From NCBI RefSeq assembly GCF_000024025.1, contig NC_013131.1, forward strand, positions 9,280,229 through 9,344,228: DNA of 64,000 nt, written 5' to 3'. This document shows, piece by piece, positions 30,188 through 37,142 of the stretch (positions are counted from its first letter, which is position 1; each line of letters opens with the position of its first letter). A program made the position numbers and the translations under genes. Under the pieces are notes generated by a model. That model saw only the letters and a list, made by a program, of their open reading frames with translations, was not told the DNA's origin and made no database searches. Origin of the DNA: Catenulispora acidiphila DSM 44928 (GTDB lineage: Bacteria > Actinomycetota > Actinomycetes > Streptomycetales > Catenulisporaceae).

Positions 30188-30802
30188 CTACTCCTGGTCT
30201 CGGGCGGGCGGGGCGACCGGCGCCGTACCGCTGTTGCTTGCTACTTGGTCCTTCAGGTCCGCCAAGGCCGCCCACCGGGGGTCGGCGGTCTCGTGCGAGT
30301 GTTCCGGGTCGTCGTTCAGGTTGACCCCGCATTCGGGGCACAAACCCTGGCAGTCGTCCCGGCACAGCGGTGCCGACGGCAGTGCGAGCACCACCGCGTC
30401 GTGCACGATCGGCTCGAGGTCGAGCAGATCGTTGACGAGGAACACCGCGTCCTCATCGCCTCCCGTGTCTTCACCCGGGAAGAAGAACAGTTCCTGGAAC
30501 TCGGCCTCGACATCGAGGTCCAGCGGGTCCAGGCACCGGACGCACTCCCCGGCGACCGCGGCACTCACAGTACCGGTCGCGAGGACCCCCTCCACGACGG
30601 CTTCCAGCCGCGCGTCGAGATCCACGTCCGAACCCGCCGGCACGCTGGCGACCCCGTCCTTGTCCCCGATGGACTCCGGCGCCGGTACGGTCTCGTGCAG
30701 TTTGCGCATCGATCCCGGGCGCCGGCCGAAGTCTTGGGTGTCCACGACATACGGCGAGCGGGGGTCGGGCTGCGCCGGCTTCTTCGGCGTCGTGCCAGGC
30801 AT
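30188..30802 (-). CDS. DUF177 (YceD-type) protein, rpmF partner
   Basis: This 204-residue protein belongs to the family encoded immediately upstream of rpmF in most bacteria (YceD in Escherichia coli; DUF177), which is tied to 23S rRNA or ribosome assembly. It has the CVRCLDPLDLDV cysteine pair (about residue 90), an acidic stretch, and then CRDDCQGLCPECGVNLN. The ATG at 30802 has GAGGG close by; a TTG start at 30835 is weaker. The stop precedes rpmF by 4 nt. It is probably the first gene of the DUF177-rpmF-rnc-mutM operon. Confidence 0.86.
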   Translation of the reverse strand: MPGTTPKKPAQPDPRSPYVVDTQDFGRRPGSMRKLHETVPAPESIGDKDGVASVPAGSDVDLDARLEAVVEGVLATGTVSAAVAGECVRCLDPLDLDVEAEFQELFFFPGEDTGGDEDAVFLVNDLLDLEPIVHDAVVLALPSAPLCRDDCQGLCPECGVNLNDDPEHSHETADPRWAALADLKDQVASNSGTAPVAPPARDQE

Positions 30803-30947
30803 GATCCCTCTATCGTCGGGTGTGGTGGACCTCAAGGCGAAAGGCGGCGTACGTCAGCCATTTGGCCGTCAGGCAGACAACCACGATAGCCGAGGGCCGG
30901 GGTGTCGGCCAAACCCGGAGCCCGGCACACCCCCGGCGATGACGTCA

Positions 30948-30981
30948 GGAGTGTGCCGCGGCGTGACCCGCGGCACACTCC
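30948..30981 (-). terminator. Terminator of the glycine-rich protein gene
   Basis: GGAGTGTGCCGCGG pairs exactly with CCGCGGCACACTCC across a 6-nt loop, a 14-bp GC-rich stem. It lies about 50 nt beyond the stop at 31028 on the minus strand and 145 nt upstream of the DUF177 gene. Confidence 0.85.
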
Positions 30982-31027
30982 CTGCGATCTTCGGATCCCG
31001 GACGGATTCCCTGAAAACCCCGGACGC

Positions 31028-32041
31028 TCAGTAGCTGACGACGACCTCGCCGCCGGTCCCGGGCTGCGGGTCCGCCGCGTCCCCGCCGCCGTTGCCGCCG
31101 GCGCCGGTCCCGTCGGCGCTGCCGGTCCCGCCGTAGCCGCCGACCGCGCTGGTCGTGCTGTTGGCCGCGGACCCGCCGGTGGCGTCCCCGCCCTCGGTCA
31201 CGGTGGGGTTGAGCGACTGCCCCTGGGACACGCAGTCGCCGGCGCGGCCGCCGAGCCCGGGCAGCCCGCCGTGGCCGCCGTCCTCCTCGCCGACCGAGCC
31301 GGCGCCGCCGCCCCAGCCGCCGGAGGCCACGGCGTAGGTGCTCAGGTCCGCGGTCGCGAAGGTGCTGGCTCCCCCGCCACCGGCACCGCCGCCGCCGCTG
31401 TACACGTCTGTGGCGCCGTCCCCGCCCGGACTGGTCATCCCGGCGACCGGAGCCGCCCCGCTCCCGCCAGAGCCGCCGTGCGGCTCCCTGCCGGTCCGCT
31501 GGCCGTCCGCCCCGCCCCCGCCGCCGCCCCCGCCGGTCCCGGGACTGCCGTCGCCGCCGTTGGAGGACAGCGCCTGCCCGTCCTGGCCGGCCGTCCCGCC
31601 GCCGGTCCCGCCGCCGGGCGTGGCATCGACCATGGCAGCGCCCTGCGACGCCCCGCGGCCGCCGTACCCGCCGACCGAGACGGTGAAGACCTGCCCCGGG
31701 ACCACCGGCAGCACGCACTGCACGATCGCGCCGCCGCCCCCGCCTCCGCCGCCCCAGGACGCCACGCCCTGCTGAACGCTGTCCCCGCCTCCGCCGCCCC
31801 CGCCCCCGACCGCCGTGACGGTCAGCTGGATGACGCCGTCGGGCACCGTGAACGTGCCGTCCTGGGTGAAGGTCAGCGACGTCTGGAACGCCTGGGATGA
31901 TGGAGATGCCTGAGATGCCTGAGATGCCTGAGATGTCCGGGCCGACGCCGGAACGGCTCCCAGACAAGCGGCGATCAGCGTGGCCGCGCCCGCGGCCGCC
32001 GCCAGGCGCCGGGCCGGGACCGGCTTGGTGTCCACGCGCAC
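31028..32041 (-). CDS. Secreted glycine-rich protein
   Basis: This 337-residue protein has a clear signal peptide (AAAGAATLIAACLGAVPASA, cut near residue 34) and a short repeat QASQASQAS from a 9-bp unit. A beta-strand start, FTQDGTFTVPDGVIQLTV, leads into long runs of glycine broken by SWGG and YSGG-type turns to the end. The N-terminal strand plus GGGGGG resembles a glycine-rich surface domain used in adhesins and phage fibres; it is not a PE_PGRS protein (no PE start). The GTG at 32041 has GGGAG at 6 nt. It shares a divergent promoter region with the secreted PIG-L gene. Function unknown; surface or matrix role inferred. Confidence 0.8.
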   Translation of the reverse strand: MRVDTKPVPARRLAAAAGAATLIAACLGAVPASARTSQASQASQASPSSQAFQTSLTFTQDGTFTVPDGVIQLTVTAVGGGGGGGGDSVQQGVASWGGGGGGGGAIVQCVLPVVPGQVFTVSVGGYGGRGASQGAAMVDATPGGGTGGGTAGQDGQALSSNGGDGSPGTGGGGGGGGADGQRTGREPHGGSGGSGAAPVAGMTSPGGDGATDVYSGGGGAGGGGASTFATADLSTYAVASGGWGGGAGSVGEEDGGHGGLPGLGGRAGDCVSQGQSLNPTVTEGGDATGGSAANSTTSAVGGYGGTGSADGTGAGGNGGGDAADPQPGTGGEVVVSY

Positions 32042-32250
32042 GATGGCTCCCTGTGATCTTGGTCGGACACGGGTCGAGCACTGTCGGCGCCCACTTGACT
32101 ACCGGGAGCGGCGTGCCGCCAAGTCGCGGTGCGCCGGATGAGTGTTTTGCGGGACCGGCGCGTGTCGTGCTCACGCCGGATACTTATATACGTGTATGGA
32201 TAGCGGCGAATCGGTAGAAAACCGTGGATTCTCTACTCCGGACTGGATCT
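32042..32250. promoter_or_regulatory. Divergent promoter region with an ATAC-GT-GTAT palindrome
   Basis: This gap lies between the two secreted-protein genes. An AT-rich tract at 32180-32205 contains ATACGTGTAT (32188-32197; arms ATAC and GTAT around GT), with another ATAC at 32180 giving a second inverted pair with the same GTAT. Such an AT-rich patch is rare in this window and could be the operator or the -10 region of either gene. No clear -35/-10 pair stands out. Confidence 0.45.
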
Positions 32251-34266
32251 ATGCGCCCTCCCGTCAAACTCCGCGCCGCCTTGCTGGCGTTCGCCGCGGC
32301 CTTGTTCAGCGTGCCGTCGGCGCCGGCCCGCGCTGACACGTTCGCCGCCTCTCCGAGCATCGTCCAAGTCGTCGCGCACGCCGACGACACCTTCCTCTTC
32401 TTCAATCCAGACCTGCGCAAGGTCTACGACTTCCCGCTGGTCACGGTGTTCCTCACGGCCGGCGCGGCGACCACCGAGGTCGGGCCGAACCAGGCCTTCT
32501 CCAGCACCTGCCTGTACGGCCAGAGCCGCGACAAGGGCGCGCGGGCCGCCGCCGCCGAGATCGCCGGCGTGCGGAACCCGACGTGGACCCGGACCCCGAT
32601 CACCTTCGCCGGCAAGGTCGCGGAGGAGGACACCCTCGACCAGGCGCCGCAGGTGAAGCTGGTCTTCTTCAAGCTGCACGACGCCGGGGACGCCAACTAC
32701 GTCAGCGGCGTGAACAAGCAGGGCATCCTGGAGCAGATCTACAACTCCGGCCAGATCACCGGCTGGCACCAGGCCACCATGGGCACCCTGGCGGCCGACG
32801 GCGGCTCGGACTGCGAGCAGCAGTACGCGAACCAGACGTACACGAAGTCCCAGCTGACCGCCTCGCTGACGGCACTCTACGCGCACTACAACGCGACCGT
32901 CGTCTACGGCATGGACCCGCACCGCTTCGACAGCGACCCGGGCAACACCGACCACCTCGGCGCCGGCGGCTTCACCCTGGACTCCGTCGCGGCGTACCAC
33001 GGCCCGGGCAGCGGCGGGCACGTCCTGCTGCGGCCCTACCGCGACTACAACATCAGCAAAGAGGGATCCACCCTCAACGGCGGCGACAGCGCGACCAAGA
33101 ACGGCGACTTCATCAGCTACCTCGGTCCGGACCGCGGCGACATCCCCGGGGTCTACCACGGCTTGTACGACACGTCGCCGGACCCGAACAACAGCTTCTA
33201 CACGCCCTTCTACAGCCGCCAGTACTCGCGGTGGCCGAACGGCGAGGTGTGGACGGCGCTGGACGGGACCGGCAAGCTCAACGCCTTCGCCATCCTCAAC
33301 AGCCAGGTCCAGCAGTGGATCGAGACGACCCCGGGCGGCGCCTGGACCGGTCCGACGCCGATCCCCAACAGCTCCGGACTCACCCCGACGCTCTCGGTGA
33401 TCCGCGATCCCTCGGGCATGCTGCGGGTGTTCACGACCCGGCTGTCGGACTACTCCGCGATGACGGACGTCGAGACCGCGCCGGGCGTCTGGAGCGCCTG
33501 GAAGTCGCTGGGCAGCGCGAACCCCGACGACCCGACGCTGCAAGGCGACCCGGCCGCGCTCACCGAGCAGAACGGCAACGTGACGGTGTTCGTCCGCAAC
33601 CTCGGCACCGGGGTCAGCGCCAAGACCCTGAATCCGGGCGGCAGCTGGCCCAGCACATGGGCCGACCTCGGCGGCTTCGACGTCCGCGACGACCTCGCGG
33701 CGGGCCTCGGCGGCAGCGGCGCCGGCGAGCTGTTCGCCCCGTCCGGACAAGGCATCCTGCACTGGAAGCAGAACACGGCGCGCCGGTGGGCGATGGACTC
33801 CTCGCCGCTGACCCCGGCGGCGGCCGGCAAGACCCAGGTCTCCTTCGCGCTCAACAAGGACGGCCGGCCGGAGATCTTCTACGCCGATCCGAACAACCCG
33901 AGCGTCGCGACCCAGTGGACGCAGGGCAACGGCACCTGGACCCGCTCGCCCGGGCTGATCGGCGGCAGCCCGCCGATGCTGGAGAGCGTCGCGGCCACGA
34001 CCGCGCCGGACGGCCGGATCAGCATCGCGATCCGCAACTCCGGCGGCGGGGTCAGCATGGCGTCGCAGACCGCGGCGAACGTCGGGTTCTCCGGATCGTG
34101 GCCGGATCTGGGGAACGTGATCGTCGGCGCGCCGGCGATCGCTTCCGACTCCGACGGGCGGCTGATCGTGCTCGCCTGCGAGCTGGACGGCGCGCTGCAC
34201 ATCAACCGGCAGACGGCGGCGGGGACGGGGAGTCCGTTCGGCGGCTGGCAGCTCGTGGGGCACTGA
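32251..34266 (+). CDS. Secreted PIG-L deacetylase with C-terminal PLL-like propeller
   Basis: This 671-residue exported protein has a signal peptide (KLRAALLAFAAALFSVPSAPARA) and a PIG-L domain (about 35-270). Its first metal motif is VVAHADDTFLFFNPDL (AHADD instead of AHPDD) and the second is MDPHRFDSDPGNTDHLG. About 370 residues of repeated W-x-LG / GxLxVF blocks follow, typical of PLL-like beta-propeller or sialidase-like lectin repeats (SWPSTWADLGGF, GSWPDLGNVI). The likely target is an N-acetylated sugar outside the cell, with the propeller binding glycan. The ATG at 32251 is chosen over GTG 32224 because it gives the cleaner signal peptide; neither has a strong ribosome site. A strong terminator follows. 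Confidence 0.83.
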   Translation: MRPPVKLRAALLAFAAALFSVPSAPARADTFAASPSIVQVVAHADDTFLFFNPDLRKVYDFPLVTVFLTAGAATTEVGPNQAFSSTCLYGQSRDKGARAAAAEIAGVRNPTWTRTPITFAGKVAEEDTLDQAPQVKLVFFKLHDAGDANYVSGVNKQGILEQIYNSGQITGWHQATMGTLAADGGSDCEQQYANQTYTKSQLTASLTALYAHYNATVVYGMDPHRFDSDPGNTDHLGAGGFTLDSVAAYHGPGSGGHVLLRPYRDYNISKEGSTLNGGDSATKNGDFISYLGPDRGDIPGVYHGLYDTSPDPNNSFYTPFYSRQYSRWPNGEVWTALDGTGKLNAFAILNSQVQQWIETTPGGAWTGPTPIPNSSGLTPTLSVIRDPSGMLRVFTTRLSDYSAMTDVETAPGVWSAWKSLGSANPDDPTLQGDPAALTEQNGNVTVFVRNLGTGVSAKTLNPGGSWPSTWADLGGFDVRDDLAAGLGGSGAGELFAPSGQGILHWKQNTARRWAMDSSPLTPAAAGKTQVSFALNKDGRPEIFYADPNNPSVATQWTQGNGTWTRSPGLIGGSPPMLESVAATTAPDGRISIAIRNSGGGVSMASQTAANVGFSGSWPDLGNVIVGAPAIASDSDGRLIVLACELDGALHINRQTAAGTGSPFGGWQLVGH

Positions 34267-34288
34267 GCCGGACCGGTCGGCGGAACGA

Positions 34289-34326
34289 CCGCGGCCCGCA
34301 TCCCTGTGGAGGGGTGCGGGCCGCGG
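34289..34326 (+). terminator. Terminator of the secreted PIG-L gene
   Basis: CCGCGGCCCGCATCCCT pairs with AGGGGTGCGGGCCGCGG (17 bp, one T-G pair) over a GTGG loop, followed by TTTT. It lies 22 nt after the stop. Three copies of CAGTCAGGC(A/G)CC follow at about 34343-34376. Confidence 0.93.
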
Positions 34327-34415
34327 TTTTCGTCTGCGGAGCAGTCAGGCACCAGTCAGGCACCAGTCAGGCGCCAGCGATGCTCAGCGCTGCTGGAATG
34401 CAGTGCTGCTGGAGT

Positions 34416-35633
34416 TCAGTGCTGCTGGTACGGGTCGTCCCGGAACTGGCGCACGTCGATCATGCCGGTGTCGAAGAACCCTGACGCCTCGGGGTGCTGC
34501 TGGTGCGAGGGCTGCTGGGCGTACTGCTGCTGTTGCTGCTCGTGCTGCGGGTAGGCCTGGTACTCGCCGCTGTGGTACTCCGGCTGCTGCTGCTGCTCGT
34601 ACTGGGTGCCGTAGGGCTGGACCGGGTACGGGACCGACGCCGGGTCGCTGTAGTTCGCGGCGTACCCGTTCTCCTGGTCGTAGCCGTAGCCGACCGCGAC
34701 CTGCGCCGGCTGCTGCTGGTGCTGGTACTCCTGCGGCGGGTAGTCCTGCGAGAAGTCGGGGCGCTGGAAGACGCCGCTCATGTCGGCCGCGGCGAACTCG
34801 TGGGAGAGCTCGGGCTCGGGCAGGCCGTACTCGCTCTGGCCGTACTCGCTCTGCGCGTAGCCGGCGCCCTGCTGGGCATACACGGGCTCCGGGGCGTAGG
34901 CGGGCTGCTCCTGGTACGCCGGCTCCGGGTAGGCGGCCTCCTGGTAGGCGGGCTGCTCCTGGTAGACGGGCTCGGCCGGCTGGTAGGACGGCTCCTGCTG
35001 GTAGCCGTTCTGCTGCGTCTCGTAGGCCTCGTCGGTGTACTTCGGGTACTCGCCGGTGTTGTAGCCCGGCTCCCGCTGGTAGGCGCTGCCGGTGGGGACC
35101 TCGTCGCGCTCGTCGAAGTCGTACTCGGGGCGGGTGGCGGCCTCGACGGCGTCCTGCTCGGCCATGTGCTCGCCGAGTTCGGACATCGGGTCCCGGCCGA
35201 CCATCTTGGCCCGGCCGCGGCCCACGGCCTGCAGCGTCTTGGTCAGCACGACCTCGAAGTTGGCGAGCTTGTCGTCGACGTAGTTGTCGGCGTCCTCGCG
35301 GATCCGGCGCGCCTCCTCCAGGGCGGCGCCGCGGATGCGCTCGGCCTCCCGGCCCACCTCGGTGCCCGAGAGCATGCTGCCGCGCTCGCGCCGGGCCGCC
35401 TCGATGTGCTCCGAGGCGTCCCGCCGGGCCTGGGCTATCACCTCCTCGCGCTCGGCGACGAGGCGCCGGGACTCGGCGAGTTCCTCGGACACCCCGGCGG
35501 CGAGTTCGTGCAGGATCTCCAGGACCTCGGCGCGGTTGATGACGCACGAGGCAGACATCGGCACCGCTTTGGCGGTCTCGACGATCTGCACGAGGTCGCC
35601 GACCATCTGCTCCAGGCGGTCGCTTGTGGCCAC
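34416..35633 (-). CDS. DivIVA-like coiled-coil protein with Gln/Tyr-rich tail
   Basis: This 405-residue protein has an N-terminal helical part with heptads (RLEQMVGDLVQIVETAKAV, then a coil from about 35 to 130 with EREEVIAQARRDASEHIEAARR), as in DivIVA/ATP-synthase-b-like proteins. Residues about 170-380 are a disordered Gln/Tyr/Pro/Glu-rich region with repeats such as YQEQPAYQE and QSEYGQSEYG. The end, GFFDTGMIDVRQFR, is a conserved short motif of the actinobacterial family encoded beside coaD. The GTG at 35633 has GAGGAG at 12 nt. Probably polar or envelope-associated; that is inference from relatives. Confidence 0.78.
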   Translation of the reverse strand: MATSDRLEQMVGDLVQIVETAKAVPMSASCVINRAEVLEILHELAAGVSEELAESRRLVAEREEVIAQARRDASEHIEAARRERGSMLSGTEVGREAERIRGAALEEARRIREDADNYVDDKLANFEVVLTKTLQAVGRGRAKMVGRDPMSELGEHMAEQDAVEAATRPEYDFDERDEVPTGSAYQREPGYNTGEYPKYTDEAYETQQNGYQQEPSYQPAEPVYQEQPAYQEAAYPEPAYQEQPAYAPEPVYAQQGAGYAQSEYGQSEYGLPEPELSHEFAAADMSGVFQRPDFSQDYPPQEYQHQQQPAQVAVGYGYDQENGYAANYSDPASVPYPVQPYGTQYEQQQQPEYHSGEYQAYPQHEQQQQQYAQQPSHQQHPEASGFFDTGMIDVRQFRDDPYQQH

Positions 35634-35729
35634 TTCTCACTCGCTCCTCTAGCGGCCCGAGAGGGCCGCCCCTTCTTGGCGACGGTCGGTCTTCGCAGGG
35701 CTCCGCACGCGAGCCCCTAGCGGCAAAGG

Positions 35730-36242
35730 CTACGCGGACTTCTTCTTCCGTTCAGCCAGTCGGTCGGTAAGGGCCGAAAGCACCAGGTCGGGGACCAGCC
35801 CCGAGACATCGCCGCCGAGCGAGGCGACCTCTTTCAGCAGCGAGGAGGACAGGTAGCTGTACAGCGGATTCGAGGCCACGAACAGCGTCTCGACGCCGGA
35901 GAGCCGGTGGTTCATGTGCGACATCTGGAGTTCGTACTCGTAGTCGCTCACCGCCCGCAGGCCCTTCATGATCGCGCGGATCCCGCGCTGCGCGCAGAAG
36001 TCGACCAGCAGTCCCTCGAACGGCTCGGCCCGCACGTTCCCGTACTCGGCACTGGCCTGCTTCACCAGATCGATGCGCTCCTCGATGGTGAACAGCGACC
36101 CGGCCTTGCCCGCGTTCACCCCCACCGCGACCACGACCTCGTCGAACAGCCCCGAGGCGCGGCCGATGATGTCCAGGTGGCCGTTGGTGACCGGGTCGAA
36201 GGACCCGGGACAGACCACACGGCGGGTGACGGGCTCGTCCAT
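35730..36242 (-). CDS. coaD: Phosphopantetheine adenylyltransferase
   Basis: CoaD joins ATP and 4'-phosphopantetheine to dephospho-CoA, the penultimate step of CoA synthesis. The 170 residues are family-typical: CPGSFDPVTNGHLDIIGRA (the TxGH nucleotide motif), KGLRAVSDYEYELQM, and the C-terminal SYLSSSLLKEVA in place of the ISSTxVR form. ATG 36242 lies 2 nt after the rsmD stop, so the two are co-transcribed, as in many bacteria. Confidence 0.96.
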   Translation of the reverse strand: MDEPVTRRVVCPGSFDPVTNGHLDIIGRASGLFDEVVVAVGVNAGKAGSLFTIEERIDLVKQASAEYGNVRAEPFEGLLVDFCAQRGIRAIMKGLRAVSDYEYELQMSHMNHRLSGVETLFVASNPLYSYLSSSLLKEVASLGGDVSGLVPDLVLSALTDRLAERKKKSA

Positions 36243-36244
36243 GG

Positions 36245-36853
36245 TTACTCCGGCGGATTGAGGGGACCGGTCGTTGGCGCGCCGCGAACGTACCAGACAG
36301 CGAAGTTCATCCGGGCCTCCCCGTAACTCTTGCTCCGCGTGGCTTCATAACCCGCCGGCCAGGGGAAATCCCTGTCCCGAGCCGAGCGCTCCAGCACCGC
36401 CACCGCGTCCGGCGCGAGCCACCCGCCCTCCCCCAAAGCTGTGAGGATGGTCACGACCTCGCCATCGGCCACCGCGTACGGCGGATCCAGCAGCACCAGG
36501 TCGAACGGCGCCTCCTTCGGCACCTCACCGGCGACAGCCCGCTCGGCCCGATCGGCGACGACCCGCGCGCCAGGCAGATCGACAGTCGCGATGTTCTGCG
36601 CGATCAGCTTGGTGACGCGCCGATCGGCCTCGACCAGCAGCACCTTCTCAGCGCCGCGCGAGAGCGCTTCGAGACCGAGGGCACCGGAACCGGCGAAGAG
36701 GTCGAGGACTGATAATCCGGACAAGCCACCGAATTCGGATGCCAGGGCGGAGAACAGACCTTCCCGGGCACGGTCGCCGGTGGGACGCGTGCCGTCGCCG
36801 GGCGGAACGGCGAGGCGGCGGCCTCGGGCGGCGCCGGCGATGACGCGGGTCAT
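36245..36853 (-). CDS. rsmD: 16S rRNA (guanine966-N2)-methyltransferase RsmD
   Basis: This 202-residue SAM-dependent methyltransferase acts on G966 of 16S rRNA. MTRVIAGAARGRRLAVPPG and RPTGDRAREGLFSAL form its RNA-binding start, DLFAGSGALGLEALSRGA binds SAM, and LVLLDPPYAV carries the catalytic (D/N)PPY. The ATG at 36853 starts at this conserved block. The upstream in-frame extension to 37192 is Pro/Arg-rich, lies over the 18-bp repeats and is not credible. It sits next to coaD, the usual arrangement. Confidence 0.94.
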   Translation of the reverse strand: MTRVIAGAARGRRLAVPPGDGTRPTGDRAREGLFSALASEFGGLSGLSVLDLFAGSGALGLEALSRGAEKVLLVEADRRVTKLIAQNIATVDLPGARVVADRAERAVAGEVPKEAPFDLVLLDPPYAVADGEVVTILTALGEGGWLAPDAVAVLERSARDRDFPWPAGYEATRSKSYGEARMNFAVWYVRGAPTTGPLNPPE

Positions 36854-36862
36854 GGGGCACAC

Positions 36863-37008
36863 GCCGGGGATGTGGTGGTCGCGCGGGCGATGCGGTGCAC
36901 CAGGGCAATCCGGTGCCCGCGGGCGATTCGGTCGGCGCCGGCGATCGGGTGGGGGCAGGCGACCTGGCGCGTGGCGGTGATCCGAGGCATGCGGGCGATC
37001 GAGTGCGT
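36863..37008. repeat. Seven-unit (possibly eight) 18-bp tandem repeat between recG and rsmD
   Basis: From 36883, seven consecutive 18-bp units follow without a gap (starts 36883, 36901, 36919, 36937, 36955, 36973, 36991). All fit GCGGGCGATC-GGTGCGC with two to six changes; the core GGCGAT is best kept. One more diverged copy lies at 36863 after a 2-nt offset. The rest of the gap to recG (37009-37142) shows no gene. In the minus direction the array would read as a six-residue repeat rich in His, Arg and Ala, but no start or ribosome site supports translation. Confidence 0.85.
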
Positions 37009-37142
37009 GTGTAAGCGAGCTACTTGGTGCGCGCGCGCAACCCGCCGCTCGCCAGCGCGCGCAAAGCCGCGGCGGGTCGGGTGGGCCGGATGGTCGGCGT
37101 CTCCGAGCGCGGCGGCTGGGCGGCGTGCGCCTTGGTGGCTGA

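Noticed and set aside
31028-32041. PE_PGRS protein
   Set aside because: Glycine-rich repeats are present but there is no PE domain, and the signal peptide is ordinary Sec type.
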